From NCBI RefSeq assembly GCF_003752025.1, contig NZ_RJKR01000006.1, positions 655,466 to 719,465 of the forward strand: a stretch of 64,000 nucleotides of DNA, read 5' to 3'. Positions 51,780-60,465 of the stretch are shown piece after piece (within the stretch, counting starts at the first letter, position 1; each line of letters starts with the position of its first letter). Below the pieces are notes generated by a model that was not told the DNA's origin, did not search any database, and saw only the letters and a list, made by a program, of their open reading frames with translations. The translations under genes were made by a program, and so were the position numbers. Source of the DNA: Curtobacterium sp. PhB115 (GTDB lineage Bacteria; Actinomycetota; Actinomycetes; Actinomycetales; Microbacteriaceae).

Positions 51780-51909
51780 CGGTCACGACCTGTCGGCTGC
51801 GCGTGCTCCGGGCGACAGATTGTGACCGGTGGGCGTGGTGCGGGCGGGGTGTTGTGACCGCGGTCTCGGCCGGCACGGTTCGGGGACGGGACCGCTGCGC
51901 GGGTAGCAT
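51780..51909 (+). promoter_or_regulatory. lysS upstream region with GTGACC repeats and -10
   Basis: The 255-bp gap before lysS holds an inverted GGTCAC (51781-51786), two direct TTGTGACCG copies (51820 and 51852, 32 bp apart) and a TAGCAT -10 candidate (51904-51909), giving an mRNA leader of about 35 nt. No T-box structure is visible. Confidence 0.4.
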
Positions 51910-51947
51910 TTCCCCCGACCCCCACGACCCATCGGAGCCGCACCCGC

Positions 51948-53474
51948 ATGACCGACGAGACCGCCACTACCGACACCGCGATCGCCGACGCCGCCGCACT
52001 GGCCGAGCAGGAGACCAGCGAGCAGCGACAGGTCCGGCTCGACAAGCGGGCGAAGCTCCTCGAGTCGGGTATCGAGGCGTACCCCGCCGAGCTGCCGATC
52101 ACGACGACGATCCCGGCCGTGCGGGCACAGTACGAGCACCTCGAGACCGGCGAGGAGACGCAGGACGTCGTCGGCATCGCCGGTCGCATCGTGTTCTCGC
52201 GCAACACCGGCAAGCTCTGCTTCGCGTCGCTGCAGTCCGGTGACGGCTCGCGGATCCAGGCGATGGTGTCGCTGGCCGAGGTCGGTGACGAGTCCCTCGC
52301 GCGCTGGAAGGAGTTCGTCGACCTCGGCGACCACGTCTACGTGCACGGCCGGGTGATCTCCTCGCGCCGCGGCGAGCTGTCGATCATGGTCGACGAGTGG
52401 GCGATCGCGGCGAAGGCGATCCTGCCGCTGCCGAACCTGCACAACGAACTGAACGAGGAAACGCGGGTCCGCCAGCGGTACCTCGACCTCATCGTCCGCG
52501 ACGAGGCCCGCGCCACCGTCCGCGCCCGTGCCGCCGTGATGTCGTCGCTCCGCCAGACCTTCACCTCGCACGAGTACCTCGAGGTCGAGACGCCGATGCT
52601 GCAGACCCAGCACGGTGGCGCCTCCGCCCGACCGTTCGTCACGCACTCCAACGCGTTCGACACCGAGCTCTTCCTCCGCATCGCGCCGGAGCTCTTCCTG
52701 AAGCGCGCCGTCGTCGGTGGCATCGACCGGGTGTTCGAGATCAACCGCAACTTCCGCAACGAGGGCGCGGACTCGTCGCACTCGCCCGAGTTCGCGATGG
52801 TCGAGGCCTACCAGGCGTACGGCAACTACGAGCAGATGGCCGACCTGACGCAGGAACTCGTGCAGAACGCCGCACGTGCGGTGACCGGCGGCTCGCTCGA
52901 GGTCGCCCTGCCCGACGGCAGCGCCTACGACCTCGGCGGTGAATGGCCCCGGATCGACATGTACGGCTCGCTGTCCGAGGCCGCCGGTCGCGAGATCACG
53001 CCCGAGACCCCGCTGGCCGAGCTGCAGGAGCTCGCCGCGGCCGAAGGTGTCGAGGTCGCACACGCCACGCACGGCAAGTACGTCGAAGAGCTCTGGGAGC
53101 ACTTCGTCATCGACTCGCTCGACCGCCCGACGTTCGTGATGAACTTCCCGGTCGACACCTCGCCGCTGACCCGCGAGCACCGCACCCGCCCCGGCATCGT
53201 CGAGAAGTGGGACCTGTACGTCCGCGGCTTCGAACTCGCGACGGCGTACTCCGAGCTCGTCGACCCCGTCGTGCAGCGCGAGCGGTTCGTCGAGCAGGCG
53301 AAGCTCGCCGCCGGCGGGGACCCCGAGGCGATGCGCGTCGACGAGGAGTTCCTGCGGGCTCTCGAGCACGCGATGCCGCCGTCGGGGGGCATGGGCATGG
53401 GCGTCGACCGCCTGCTCATGGCGATCACCGGCCTCGGGATCCGCGAGACCATCCTGTTCCCGCTCGTCAAGTAG
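51948..53474 (+). CDS. lysS: Lysyl-tRNA synthetase (class II)
   Basis: Charges tRNA-Lys, 508 residues. It has an N-terminal OB-fold anticodon domain ([27 protein letters not shown]). Class II motifs are present: motif 2 [30 protein letters not shown] and motif 3 [18 protein letters not shown] 51948 follows CGGAG. Conserved position next to the DUF2520/pan block. Confidence 0.97.
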   Translation: MTDETATTDTAIADAAALAEQETSEQRQVRLDKRAKLLESGIEAYPAELPITTTIPAVRAQYEHLETGEETQDVVGIAGRIVFSRNTGKLCFASLQSGDGSRIQAMVSLAEVGDESLARWKEFVDLGDHVYVHGRVISSRRGELSIMVDEWAIAAKAILPLPNLHNELNEETRVRQRYLDLIVRDEARATVRARAAVMSSLRQTFTSHEYLEVETPMLQTQHGGASARPFVTHSNAFDTELFLRIAPELFLKRAVVGGIDRVFEINRNFRNEGADSSHSPEFAMVEAYQAYGNYEQMADLTQELVQNAARAVTGGSLEVALPDGSAYDLGGEWPRIDMYGSLSEAAGREITPETPLAELQELAAAEGVEVAHATHGKYVEELWEHFVIDSLDRPTFVMNFPVDTSPLTREHRTRPGIVEKWDLYVRGFELATAYSELVDPVVQRERFVEQAKLAAGGDPEAMRVDEEFLRALEHAMPPSGGMGMGVDRLLMAITGLGIRETILFPLVK

Positions 53475-53506
53475 CCGGCACACAGTTCGGCGGCGCCGCG
53501 GCGGGG

Positions 53507-53512
53507 TACGAT
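53507..53512 (+). promoter_or_regulatory. Candidate leaderless -10 (small membrane protein)
   Basis: TACGAT ends 6 nt before the GTG at 53519. It overlaps a GGGGTAC motif (53503-53509) like those upstream of the sigma factor. Confidence 0.5.
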
Positions 53513-53518
53513 GCTGCG

Positions 53519-53722
53519 GTGCCGCATGGAGTCGTGACCGGGATCATCTTCGCCCTGACGCCGACCATCGTCGTCGGCCTCATCTTCTGGTTCGTGATGC
53601 GAGCCATCATGCGGGCCGACCGCACCGAGCGTGCCGCGTACGCCAAGGTCGAGGCCGAGGAGCGCGCCCGCTTCGAGCGTGAGCACGGCGTGCCCGCGCC
53701 GGCACCCGCCTCCGCCGAGTAG
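53519..53722 (+). CDS. Small single-pass membrane protein
   Basis: A 67-residue protein with one N-terminal transmembrane helix (VTGIIFALTPTIVVGLIFWFV) followed by a charged, helical cytoplasmic tail (RADRTERAAYAKVEAEERARFEREHG). Homologues occur downstream of lysS in related actinobacteria, from memory; the function is unknown. GTG 53519 lies 6 nt after TACGAT. Confidence 0.75.
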   Translation: MPHGVVTGIIFALTPTIVVGLIFWFVMRAIMRADRTERAAYAKVEAEERARFEREHGVPAPAPASAE

Positions 53723-53900
53723 CGAGCAGGCAGCACACCGGCGTCCGCGCCTGCCCGCCAGTCGACGCCCGCGCGCCTGCGGGCCCGCGGCCTGCGCGCC
53801 TGTGCGTCAGCCCGCCTGCCCGTCAGTCGATGCCTGCGCGTCGGCACCCCGTCACACGTCGTTCACCTCGACGTCGGTCGACGGGGTGACGATCGACGCC

Positions 53901-54032
53901 ATGCCCATCACACAGCCCTTCACTGGCCGCAGCCTCGTCGGTGACATCGAGAGCGAGTACGACGAGTTCGACCGCGACGCCGATCTCGAGGTGTCCAAGC
54001 GCCGGGACGGGTGGCTCGAACCCTCCTGGTGA
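53901..54032 (+). CDS. Possible 43-residue acidic peptide
   Basis: ATG 53901 opens a 43-codon frame beginning MPITQPFTGRSLVGDIESEY, acidic in the middle and ending DGWLEPSW. Composition and codon third positions look coding and there is no competing frame, but there is no clear ribosome binding site. It is the only plausible gene in the 664-bp gap before the sigma factor. Confidence 0.35.
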   Translation: MPITQPFTGRSLVGDIESEYDEFDRDADLEVSKRRDGWLEPSW

Positions 54033-54051
54033 CCCCACCCATTCGGTTTTC

Positions 54052-54304
54052 GGGGTACGACCACCGGATCGCGCAGATCCGGCCGGACGTACCCCTTTTG
54101 CTTGTCCGGAGGGCGCAACGGCCTGGGGTACACGGCCTGAAATGCGCCAGAAACACCCCGGCAACGCCGGAAACATCGCGTCATCCTCTTGATCTGCAGC
54201 GATTCGGGGGACCAGACTGCTGGTGTGCTGTACCCCACGGGGGACGGTTCCGATGATGAAGCACGGAGAACCCTGAGAATCGTTCCGATCGGTTTGTGGG
54301 GTAC
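54052..54304. promoter_or_regulatory. Five GGGGTAC motifs upstream of the sigma factor gene
   Basis: GGGGTAC occurs at 54052, 54125 and 54298 on the plus strand and, inverted, at 54089-54095 and 54230-54236. All are followed by A or G. Density is far above chance for a 7-mer. They occupy the long leader/promoter region before the ATG at 54387, suggesting multiple binding sites for one regulator. Confidence 0.5.
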
Positions 54305-54386
54305 ACCTCCGGACCGCTTTACTCATCAGCACCCCCAGTGAGCAGCACCCCACGAAGCCACACCGTCGAACGCAGGGAGAAACACC

Positions 54387-55445
54387 ATGACGATCGCAAC
54401 GGCAGCACCGAGCACCACCCGCCGCGCCACCACCAAGAAGGCAGCGGCATCGAAGACCGCGACCGCCGAGTCCACGACGACCTCCCTCGACACCGAGGTC
54501 GAGGCCGACGAGCAGCTCGCCGGCGTCCGTGGCGCATCCGTCGACCAGGTCGGCGACTACCTGCGTCACATCGGTCGGCTCTCCCTCCTCACCGCCGAGG
54601 AAGAAGCGCAGATCGCCCGCCGCATCGAGGTCGGGCTGTTCGCTGAGGAGAAGCTCGCGACCGAGAAGGGCCTCGCGAAGACCCTGCAGCGTGAACTCCG
54701 CTGGCTCGTCCGCGACGGTGAGCGCGCCAAGGAGCGCATGATCACCTCGAACCTCCGCCTGGTCGTGAGCATCGCGAAGCGCTACTCACAGCGGGGCCTG
54801 CCCTTCATGGACGTCATCCAGGAGGGCAACCTCGGCCTGGTCCGTGCGGTCGAGAAGTTCGACTTCACGCAGGGCTACAAGTTCTCGACCTACGCCACCT
54901 GGTGGATCCGTCAGGCGATCTCGCGTGGCCTCGCCGACAAGGCCCGCACGATCCGCATCCCGGTCCACACCGTCGAGCTGATCAACAAGATCTCGCGCAC
55001 CGAGCGCGACCTGACCGTCGACCTCGGCCGTGCGCCGATGCCCGACGAGGTCGCCGCGGAGCTCAGCATGACCGTCGACGAGCTCGTCGACCTCAAGGGC
55101 CGCTCGCACGAGCCGGTGTCGATCCACACGGTGGTCGGCGACTCGGACGACAGCGAGCTCGGCGACTTCATCGAGGACGAGGACGCAGCGTCCCCGAACG
55201 AGCTCACCGAGACGACGCTCCTGCACCGCGACATCCGCTCGATCGTCGCGGAGCTGCCGAGCGACGAGGCGAACGTGATCCGCATGCGCTACGGCCTCGA
55301 CGACGACAAGCCGATGACGCTCGACGAGATCTCGAAGATCGTGCACACGACCCGCCAGGCGGTCAGCCGGGTGGAGTCGCGCGCCAAGCTGCGCCTGTTC
55401 GCCAAGGCGGTCTCGCAGGACATGCAGCTGTACCTGACCGACTGA
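54387..55445 (+). CDS. RNA polymerase sigma-70 factor (group 1/2, divergent region 4.2)
   Basis: Sigma factor of 352 residues. An Ala/Thr/Lys-rich N-terminal tail precedes region 1.2 (VGDYLRHIGRLSLLTAEEEAQIARR) and an almost canonical region 2 (NLRLVVSIAKRYSQRGLPFM, YKFSTYATWWIRQAISRGLADKARTIRIPVH), so -10 recognition should be normal. Region 4.2 reads HTTRQAVSRVESRAKLRLF instead of the primary-sigma TRERIRQIE. It ends with SQDMQLYLTD rather than the usual RHPSR-to-DYLD tail. I therefore prefer a SigB-like group 2 factor to the primary SigA, though it could be the primary factor of this lineage. GGGAG precedes the ATG. Confidence 0.88.
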   Translation: MTIATAAPSTTRRATTKKAAASKTATAESTTTSLDTEVEADEQLAGVRGASVDQVGDYLRHIGRLSLLTAEEEAQIARRIEVGLFAEEKLATEKGLAKTLQRELRWLVRDGERAKERMITSNLRLVVSIAKRYSQRGLPFMDVIQEGNLGLVRAVEKFDFTQGYKFSTYATWWIRQAISRGLADKARTIRIPVHTVELINKISRTERDLTVDLGRAPMPDEVAAELSMTVDELVDLKGRSHEPVSIHTVVGDSDDSELGDFIEDEDAASPNELTETTLLHRDIRSIVAELPSDEANVIRMRYGLDDDKPMTLDEISKIVHTTRQAVSRVESRAKLRLFAKAVSQDMQLYLTD

Positions 55446-55460
55446 GGTCAGCAGGCTTCG

Positions 55461-55481
55461 GCCGACGCGTTCAGCGTCGGC
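55461..55481 (+). terminator. Hairpin after the sigma factor gene
   Basis: An 8-bp stem (55461-55468 with 55474-55481), 5-nt loop, no T-tract. It may assist the stronger terminator downstream. Confidence 0.5.
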
Positions 55482-55532
55482 GCGGGGACCCGGGTCGTTC
55501 TGTGGGAAGGCGATCCGGTGGGGTGATGGGAC

Positions 55533-55564
55533 GGCCCGCTCGAGCACTGCTCGAGCGGGCCTTT
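55533..55564 (+). terminator. Rho-independent terminator of the sigma factor gene
   Basis: A perfect 13-bp stem (55533-55545 with 55549-55561), 3-nt loop, followed by TTTC. Confidence 0.8.
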
Positions 55565-55610
55565 CGCGTTCCCGGGGGCGTGCGGACGGCCGTCACCGTG
55601 CACACGGAGC

Positions 55611-56543
55611 TCACTGGTCGAGTTCGCGTCCGAGCTTCTGTCGTAGGTCGTTGGGGATGAGCTCGATGAGCTGGTCGGGGCGGACCGGCAGGTCGAGCAG
55701 GCTGAGCTTCACCCGTCCGGTGCGGCCGTGCCGCTCGGCGTCCAGGCGGACCACGCTGCCGGCGTCCTTCCGGAGCCGGACGTCGATCTGCGCTCCGGTG
55801 GCGACCTCGCCCACGACGAGCCCGTCGACCTCGAGTGCGGCGCTCCTGGTGCCCTCGGCGATGTCGAGTCGGTAGCGCTCGCGGGCGGCGAGGACGACGG
55901 AGCGGTCGATGCCCGCCATCGGGGCGACCGGGGTCACGACCGAGCCGGAGAGCGCGGGGGACAGGACAGGGCCGCCCGCGGCGTAGTTGTAGGCGGTGGA
56001 CCCGGCGGGGGTCGAGGCGACGATGGCGTCGGCGCGGTAGTAGCCGTAGCCGAGGCCACCCACGCTGAGGTCGGCGGAGACCTGTCCGGAGCCGGGGCGC
56101 CGGACGACGGTCAGGTCGTTGAACGCCAGGTAGTCGGTGCGGGCCCCGCTCCAGGACAGCCGGGCCTCGAGAGCGTGGTGCGGCTCGAGCTGGTACTCGC
56201 CGGCGGAGAGCCGTTCGAGCGCGATCTCGAGTTCGGGCGGCTCGATCTCGACCAGGAACCCGACGTTGCCGTAGTTCACCCCGAGGACGGGCACGGGACG
56301 CTTGGCCACGAGTCGCATCGCGCCGAGCATCGTGCCGTCGCCGCCGAGTGCGACGACGAGGTCGACCCGGCCGGTGAAGTCGTCGTCCTCCACGACCTGG
56401 ATGCCGTTCCCGATGCGCTGCGCGTCGGCACGTCGGGCGATGAGTTCGCCGCGGCCGGACGCGTTCCAGCGCTGCAGGGTCGTGATCGACTCCTGGACGT
56501 TCTTGGTCGGGTGGACGACGATGCCGACGACGGGCTGATCCAT
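55611..56543 (-). CDS. nadK: NAD kinase
   Basis: Phosphorylates NAD to NADP, 310 residues. The GGDGTMLGAMRL motif (catalytic Asp) and the NDLTVVRRPGSGQ and STPAGSTAYNYAAGGPVLSP motifs are intact. ATG 56543 lies 6 nt after TAGCAT, suggesting a leaderless mRNA. Divergent from clpC. Confidence 0.95.
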   Translation of the reverse strand: MDQPVVGIVVHPTKNVQESITTLQRWNASGRGELIARRADAQRIGNGIQVVEDDDFTGRVDLVVALGGDGTMLGAMRLVAKRPVPVLGVNYGNVGFLVEIEPPELEIALERLSAGEYQLEPHHALEARLSWSGARTDYLAFNDLTVVRRPGSGQVSADLSVGGLGYGYYRADAIVASTPAGSTAYNYAAGGPVLSPALSGSVVTPVAPMAGIDRSVVLAARERYRLDIAEGTRSAALEVDGLVVGEVATGAQIDVRLRKDAGSVVRLDAERHGRTGRVKLSLLDLPVRPDQLIELIPNDLRQKLGRELDQ

Positions 56544-56549
56544 GCTCGG

Positions 56550-56555
56550 ATGCTA
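56550..56555 (-). promoter_or_regulatory. Candidate leaderless -10 (nadK)
   Basis: TAGCAT on the minus strand, 6 nt before the ATG at 56543. Confidence 0.5.
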
Positions 56556-56575
56556 CCGATCGGACCCCTCCCGTT

Positions 56576-56586
56576 CGCTCACTGCG
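56576..56586 (+). promoter_or_regulatory. Candidate ClgR operator upstream of clpC
   Basis: CGCTCACTGCG matches the CGCYNAN-GCG core of the ClgR box, with a mismatch at the R position. ClgR activates clpC and clpP genes in Corynebacterium, Streptomyces and Bifidobacterium. It lies 142 bp before the clpC ATG. Confidence 0.35.
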
Positions 56587-56727
56587 CACATCACGCACTG
56601 TGGTCACGCCCACGGCGAACAGGGGCAGCCCCCGGGGGGAGCGCTGGTTACTCTCGAAGTACTTGGCCGGACTCACACGAGACCGGCACAGCGTCGGCTC
56701 CAGTCACGAGGGGCCAAGGGAGAGCAC

Positions 56728-59247
56728 ATGTTCGAGAGATTCACCGACCGGGCCCGTCGTGTTGTCGTCCTCGCTCAAGAAGAAGCGAAGATGCTCAACC
56801 ACAACTACATCGGCACCGAGCACATCCTCCTCGGCCTCATCCACGAGGGCGAGGGCGTCGCCGCCAAGGCGCTGGAGTCGCTCGGCATCTCGCTCGATGC
56901 CGTCCGCGAGCAGGTCCAGGACATCATCGGGCAGGGCCAGCAGCAGCCGACCGGGCACATCCCGTTCACGCCGCGCGCCAAGAAGGTGCTCGAGCTGTCC
57001 CTGCGCGAGGCGCTGCAGCTCGGCCACAACTACATCGGCACCGAGCACATCCTGCTCGGCCTGATCCGCGAGGGCGAGGGCGTCGCAGCCCAGGTGCTGG
57101 TCAAGCTCGGCGCCGACCTGAACCGGGTCCGCCAGCAGGTCATCCAGCTCCTGTCCGGCTACCAGGGCAAGGAAGCGGTCGCCGTCGGCGGCGAGCAGCA
57201 GCAGAACACGCAGCAGGGTTCGCAGGTCCTCGACCAGTTCGGTCGGAACCTCACTCAGGCCGCGCGTGACGGCAAGCTCGACCCCGTCATCGGGCGCGAG
57301 AAGGAGATGGAGCGGGTCATGCAGATCCTCTCCCGCCGCTCCAAGAACAACCCCGTCCTGATCGGTGAGCCCGGCGTCGGCAAGACCGCCGTCGTCGAGG
57401 GTCTCGCCCAGGCGATCGTCAAGGGCGACGTGCCCGAGACGCTGAAGGACAAGCAGCTCTACTCCCTCGACCTCGGGTCGCTCATCGCCGGTTCCCGCTA
57501 CCGCGGTGACTTCGAGGAGCGCCTCAAGAAGGTCACGAAGGAGATCCGCACCCGCGGCGACATCATCGTCTTCATCGACGAGATCCACACGCTGGTCGGT
57601 GCCGGTGCTGCCGAGGGTGCGATCGACGCAGCCTCGATCCTCAAGCCGCTCCTCGCCCGCGGTGAGCTCCAGACCATCGGTGCCACCACGCTCGACGAGT
57701 ACCGCAAGCACTTCGAGAAGGACGCCGCACTCGAGCGTCGCTTCCAGCCGGTGCAGGTCAACGAGCCGTCGCTGCCCCACGCGATCAACATCCTCAAGGG
57801 TCTGCGCGACAAGTACGAGGCGTTCCACAAGGTGTCCATCACCGACGGCGCGATCGTCGCCGCGGCGAACCTGGCGGACCGCTACGTGCAGGACCGCTTC
57901 CTGCCGGACAAGGCCATCGACCTGATCGACGAGGCCGGCGCTCGCCTGCGTCTGTCGATCCTGTCGGCGCCGCCGGAGCTCCGCGAGTTCGACGAGAAGA
58001 TCTCCACGGTCCGCGGGTCGAAGGAAGCCGCCATCGAGGAGCAGGACTTCGAGAAGGCCGCGAGCCTGCGCGACGAGGAGAAGAAGCTCCTCGGCGAGCG
58101 TCTCCGCCTCGAGAAGCAGTGGCGTGCGGGTGACGTCGCCGCGTCCGGCACCGTCGACGAGGGCATCATCGCCGAGGTCCTGGCCCAGGCCACGGGCATC
58201 CCGGTGTTCAAGCTCACCGAAGAGGAGACCTCGCGTCTCGTCTTCATGGAGAAGGCACTGCACGAGCGCGTCATCGGTCAGGAAGAGGCCATCTCGGCCC
58301 TGTCCAAGACCATCCGCCGTACCCGTGCCGGCCTGAAGGACCCGAACCGTCCCTCCGGCTCGTTCATCTTCGCCGGCCCCACGGGCGTCGGGAAGACCGA
58401 GCTCGCCAAGGCCCTTGCCGAGTTCCTGTTCGACGACGAGGGTGCGCTGATCTCCCTCGACATGTCGGAGTTCGGTGAGAAGCACACCGTCTCGCGCCTG
58501 TTCGGTGCCCCTCCCGGGTTCGTCGGGTTCGAAGAGGGCGGCCAGCTCACCGAGAAGGTGCGCCGCAAGCCGTTCTCCGTGGTCCTCTTCGACGAGATCG
58601 AGAAGGCCCACCCGGACATCTTCAACTCGCTGCTGCAGGTGCTCGAGGAAGGCCGTCTCACCGACGGTCAGGGTCGCGTCGTCGACTTCAAGAACACCGT
58701 CATCATCATGACCACGAACCTCGGTTCGCAGGGCATCGCTGGTGGCCCGGTGGGCTTCCAGGTCGAGGGCGACTCCGGCATCGGCTACGACCGCATGCGC
58801 TCGAAGGTGAACGAGGAGCTCAAGAAGCACTTCAAGCCCGAGTTCCTGAACCGTGTCGACGACACGATCGTGTTCCCGCAGCTGTCGCAGCCCGAGCTGC
58901 TCCAGATCGTGGACCTGTTCGTGAAGCGTCTCGCCGACCGTCTGCTCGACCGCGACATGACGGTGGAGCTCACGCTCCCCGCCAAGGAGCAGCTCATCAA
59001 GGTCGGGTTCGACCCCGCCCTCGGTGCCCGCCCCCTGCGTCGCGCGATGCAGCACGAGGTCGAGGACCAGCTGTCCGAGCACATCCTGCAGGGTGAGCTC
59101 ACCGCTGGCGACCACGTGAAGGTCGACTTCGTCGACGGTGCGTTCCACTTCGAGACCGGGCGTCAGCCCGGCCGTGAAGAGGTCCTCGCCGGTGCGCCGA
59201 CGCTCGAGAAGGCGCCCGAGGCGCCGCAGGGCGAGATCGAGTCCTAG
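56728..59247 (+). CDS. clpC: ATP-dependent Clp protease ATPase subunit ClpC
   Basis: Hsp100 unfoldase, 839 residues, partner of ClpP. The N-domain is made of two Clp_N repeats ([16 protein letters not shown] twice, second copy [16 protein letters not shown]). AAA1 has Walker A GEPGVGKT (about 213), a UVR/M-domain segment ([18 protein letters not shown]) follows, and AAA2 has Walker [10 protein letters not shown] (about 550). The short acidic C-terminus ends [15 protein letters not shown] precedes the ATG at 56728. Confidence 0.97.
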   Translation: MFERFTDRARRVVVLAQEEAKMLNHNYIGTEHILLGLIHEGEGVAAKALESLGISLDAVREQVQDIIGQGQQQPTGHIPFTPRAKKVLELSLREALQLGHNYIGTEHILLGLIREGEGVAAQVLVKLGADLNRVRQQVIQLLSGYQGKEAVAVGGEQQQNTQQGSQVLDQFGRNLTQAARDGKLDPVIGREKEMERVMQILSRRSKNNPVLIGEPGVGKTAVVEGLAQAIVKGDVPETLKDKQLYSLDLGSLIAGSRYRGDFEERLKKVTKEIRTRGDIIVFIDEIHTLVGAGAAEGAIDAASILKPLLARGELQTIGATTLDEYRKHFEKDAALERRFQPVQVNEPSLPHAINILKGLRDKYEAFHKVSITDGAIVAAANLADRYVQDRFLPDKAIDLIDEAGARLRLSILSAPPELREFDEKISTVRGSKEAAIEEQDFEKAASLRDEEKKLLGERLRLEKQWRAGDVAASGTVDEGIIAEVLAQATGIPVFKLTEEETSRLVFMEKALHERVIGQEEAISALSKTIRRTRAGLKDPNRPSGSFIFAGPTGVGKTELAKALAEFLFDDEGALISLDMSEFGEKHTVSRLFGAPPGFVGFEEGGQLTEKVRRKPFSVVLFDEIEKAHPDIFNSLLQVLEEGRLTDGQGRVVDFKNTVIIMTTNLGSQGIAGGPVGFQVEGDSGIGYDRMRSKVNEELKKHFKPEFLNRVDDTIVFPQLSQPELLQIVDLFVKRLADRLLDRDMTVELTLPAKEQLIKVGFDPALGARPLRRAMQHEVEDQLSEHILQGELTAGDHVKVDFVDGAFHFETGRQPGREEVLAGAPTLEKAPEAPQGEIES

Positions 59248-59259
59248 ACCCGACCACCA

Positions 59260-59307
59260 GACAGACGGGAGGCCCGGTGCCAGCTGGCACCGGGCCTCCC
59301 GTCTGTC
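59260..59307. terminator. 48-bp perfect palindrome after clpC
   Basis: The sequence from 59260 to 59307 is its own reverse complement, centred at 59283/59284, giving a very stable stem. It sits between convergent clpC and the SRPBCC gene and probably terminates both. Confidence 0.85.
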
Positions 59308-59332
59308 CTGTTCTTGCGTTCTCCGTCCGGAC

Positions 59333-59785
59333 CTACGCCTGCACGTCGCCGCGCCACCCGGAATCGGTGGGCGCGTTCTCGACACGCTCCTTGTAGTTCT
59401 GCAGGTCCTTCTTGATGGCGTGGCCACCGATGCCGACCGCGGAGCCGAGCTTCTCGAGCAGGCCGGAGGGCTGCCAGTCGATCTGCGCGGTCACACGCGT
59501 CTCACTGTCGGAGAGCTTGTGGAAGGTCACGACGCCGGCGTGGTCGGTCTCGCCGTCCTTGACGGTCCAGGCGACCCGCTCGTCGGGGTGCTGCTCGGTG
59601 ATGACGGCGCGGAAGTCGCGCTCCTGGCCGGCGACCTTCACGGTCCAGTCGGTGGTCTTGTCGTCCACCTGGACGATCTTCTCGACCTCGTCGAGGAACG
59701 TGGGGAACTCCTCGAATCGGGTCCACTGGTCGTAGGCCTGGCGGACGGGGACGTTGACGTCGACGGTTTCGATGATCTGAGGCAT
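59333..59785 (-). CDS. SRPBCC (polyketide cyclase/START-like) family protein
   Basis: A 150-residue START-like ligand-binding fold: MPQIIETVDVNVPVRQAYDQWTRFEEFPTFLDEVEKI followed by DWTVKVAGQERDF and a long C-terminal helix. No enzymatic residues can be assigned. ATG 59785 lies 7 nt after TACCGT and gives the usual N-terminus. Confidence 0.87.
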   Translation of the reverse strand: MPQIIETVDVNVPVRQAYDQWTRFEEFPTFLDEVEKIVQVDDKTTDWTVKVAGQERDFRAVITEQHPDERVAWTVKDGETDHAGVVTFHKLSDSETRVTAQIDWQPSGLLEKLGSAVGIGGHAIKKDLQNYKERVENAPTDSGWRGDVQA

Positions 59786-59792
59786 GCTCCCG

Positions 59793-59798
59793 ACGGTA
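59793..59798 (-). promoter_or_regulatory. Candidate leaderless -10 (SRPBCC gene)
   Basis: TACCGT on the minus strand, 7 nt before the ATG at 59785. Confidence 0.5.
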
Positions 59799-59846
59799 GG
59801 CGGCGGCACATGTGCACCGTCCAGCGGCCTGTCCCCCGGAGCGCAC

Positions 59847-59852
59847 TAGGGT
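59847..59852 (+). promoter_or_regulatory. Candidate leaderless -10 (argA)
   Basis: TAGGGT ends 7 nt before the ATG at 59860. Confidence 0.5.
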
Positions 59853-59859
59853 GGTCGAG

Positions 59860-60402
59860 ATGACAGAGCACGGGAAGCACGCGTTCCACGAACGTGACGA
59901 GCACGGCATCCTCGTGCGTCCGGCACTCGCCTCGGACGTGCCGCACATCCAGCGCCTCATCGCCCCCTACGTCGACCGGCGCATCCTGCTCGGCAAGGAG
60001 AACGTCGCCCTGTACGGCTCGATCCAGCAGTTCCGGATCGCCGAGGGGCCGGACGGTGTGCCGATCGGGTGCGGTGCCCTCGCCGTCTTCTGGGACGACA
60101 TCGCCGAGGTGCGCACGCTCGCCCTCGACGCGAACTGGATCCACAAGCGCGTCGGACACCGGCTGCTCGAGGGGCTGGAGCACGACGCCCGCGAGCTCGG
60201 GGTGGCGCGGATCTTCTGCCTGACGTTCGAGGTCGACTTCTTCGCGAAGCACGGGTACCTCGAGATCGGCGAGAGCGTCGTTTCGCCCGACGTCTACGCC
60301 GAACTCGTGCGGTCGTCGGACGAAGGGGTCGCGGAGTTCCTCGACCTCGCGCGGGTCAAGCCGAACACCCTCGGCAACACCCGCATGCTGAAGATCCTCT
60401 GA
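59860..60402 (+). CDS. argA: Amino-acid N-acetyltransferase (N-acetylglutamate synthase, GNAT type)
   Basis: First step of arginine biosynthesis by a short, kinase-less GNAT protein of 180 residues, as in mycobacterial Rv2747. Diagnostic motifs: ILLGKENVALYGSIQQF, IGCGALAVFWDDIAEVRTLALD, FCLTFEVDFFAKHGYLEI and the C-terminal GVAEFLDLARVKPNTLGNTRML. The ATG at 59860 is 7 nt downstream of TAGGGT. Confidence 0.88.
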   Translation: MTEHGKHAFHERDEHGILVRPALASDVPHIQRLIAPYVDRRILLGKENVALYGSIQQFRIAEGPDGVPIGCGALAVFWDDIAEVRTLALDANWIHKRVGHRLLEGLEHDARELGVARIFCLTFEVDFFAKHGYLEIGESVVSPDVYAELVRSSDEGVAEFLDLARVKPNTLGNTRMLKIL

Positions 60403-60453
60403 CGCTTTCGGGTTCCACCCGCGGGGTTCCCGCCTGCGGCTCGCACCGTTGTC

Positions 60454-60459
60454 TACCCT
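60454..60459 (+). promoter_or_regulatory. Candidate leaderless -10 (DUF4232-like gene)
   Basis: TACCCT ends 6 nt before the ATG at 60466. Confidence 0.5.
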
Positions 60460-60465
60460 GTGCGC

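Noticed and set aside
53990..54040. tRNA-like T-loop (GGTTCGAGCC on the minus strand)
   Set aside because: The flanking bases do not form a T-stem, anticodon arm or acceptor stem, so it is not a tRNA.
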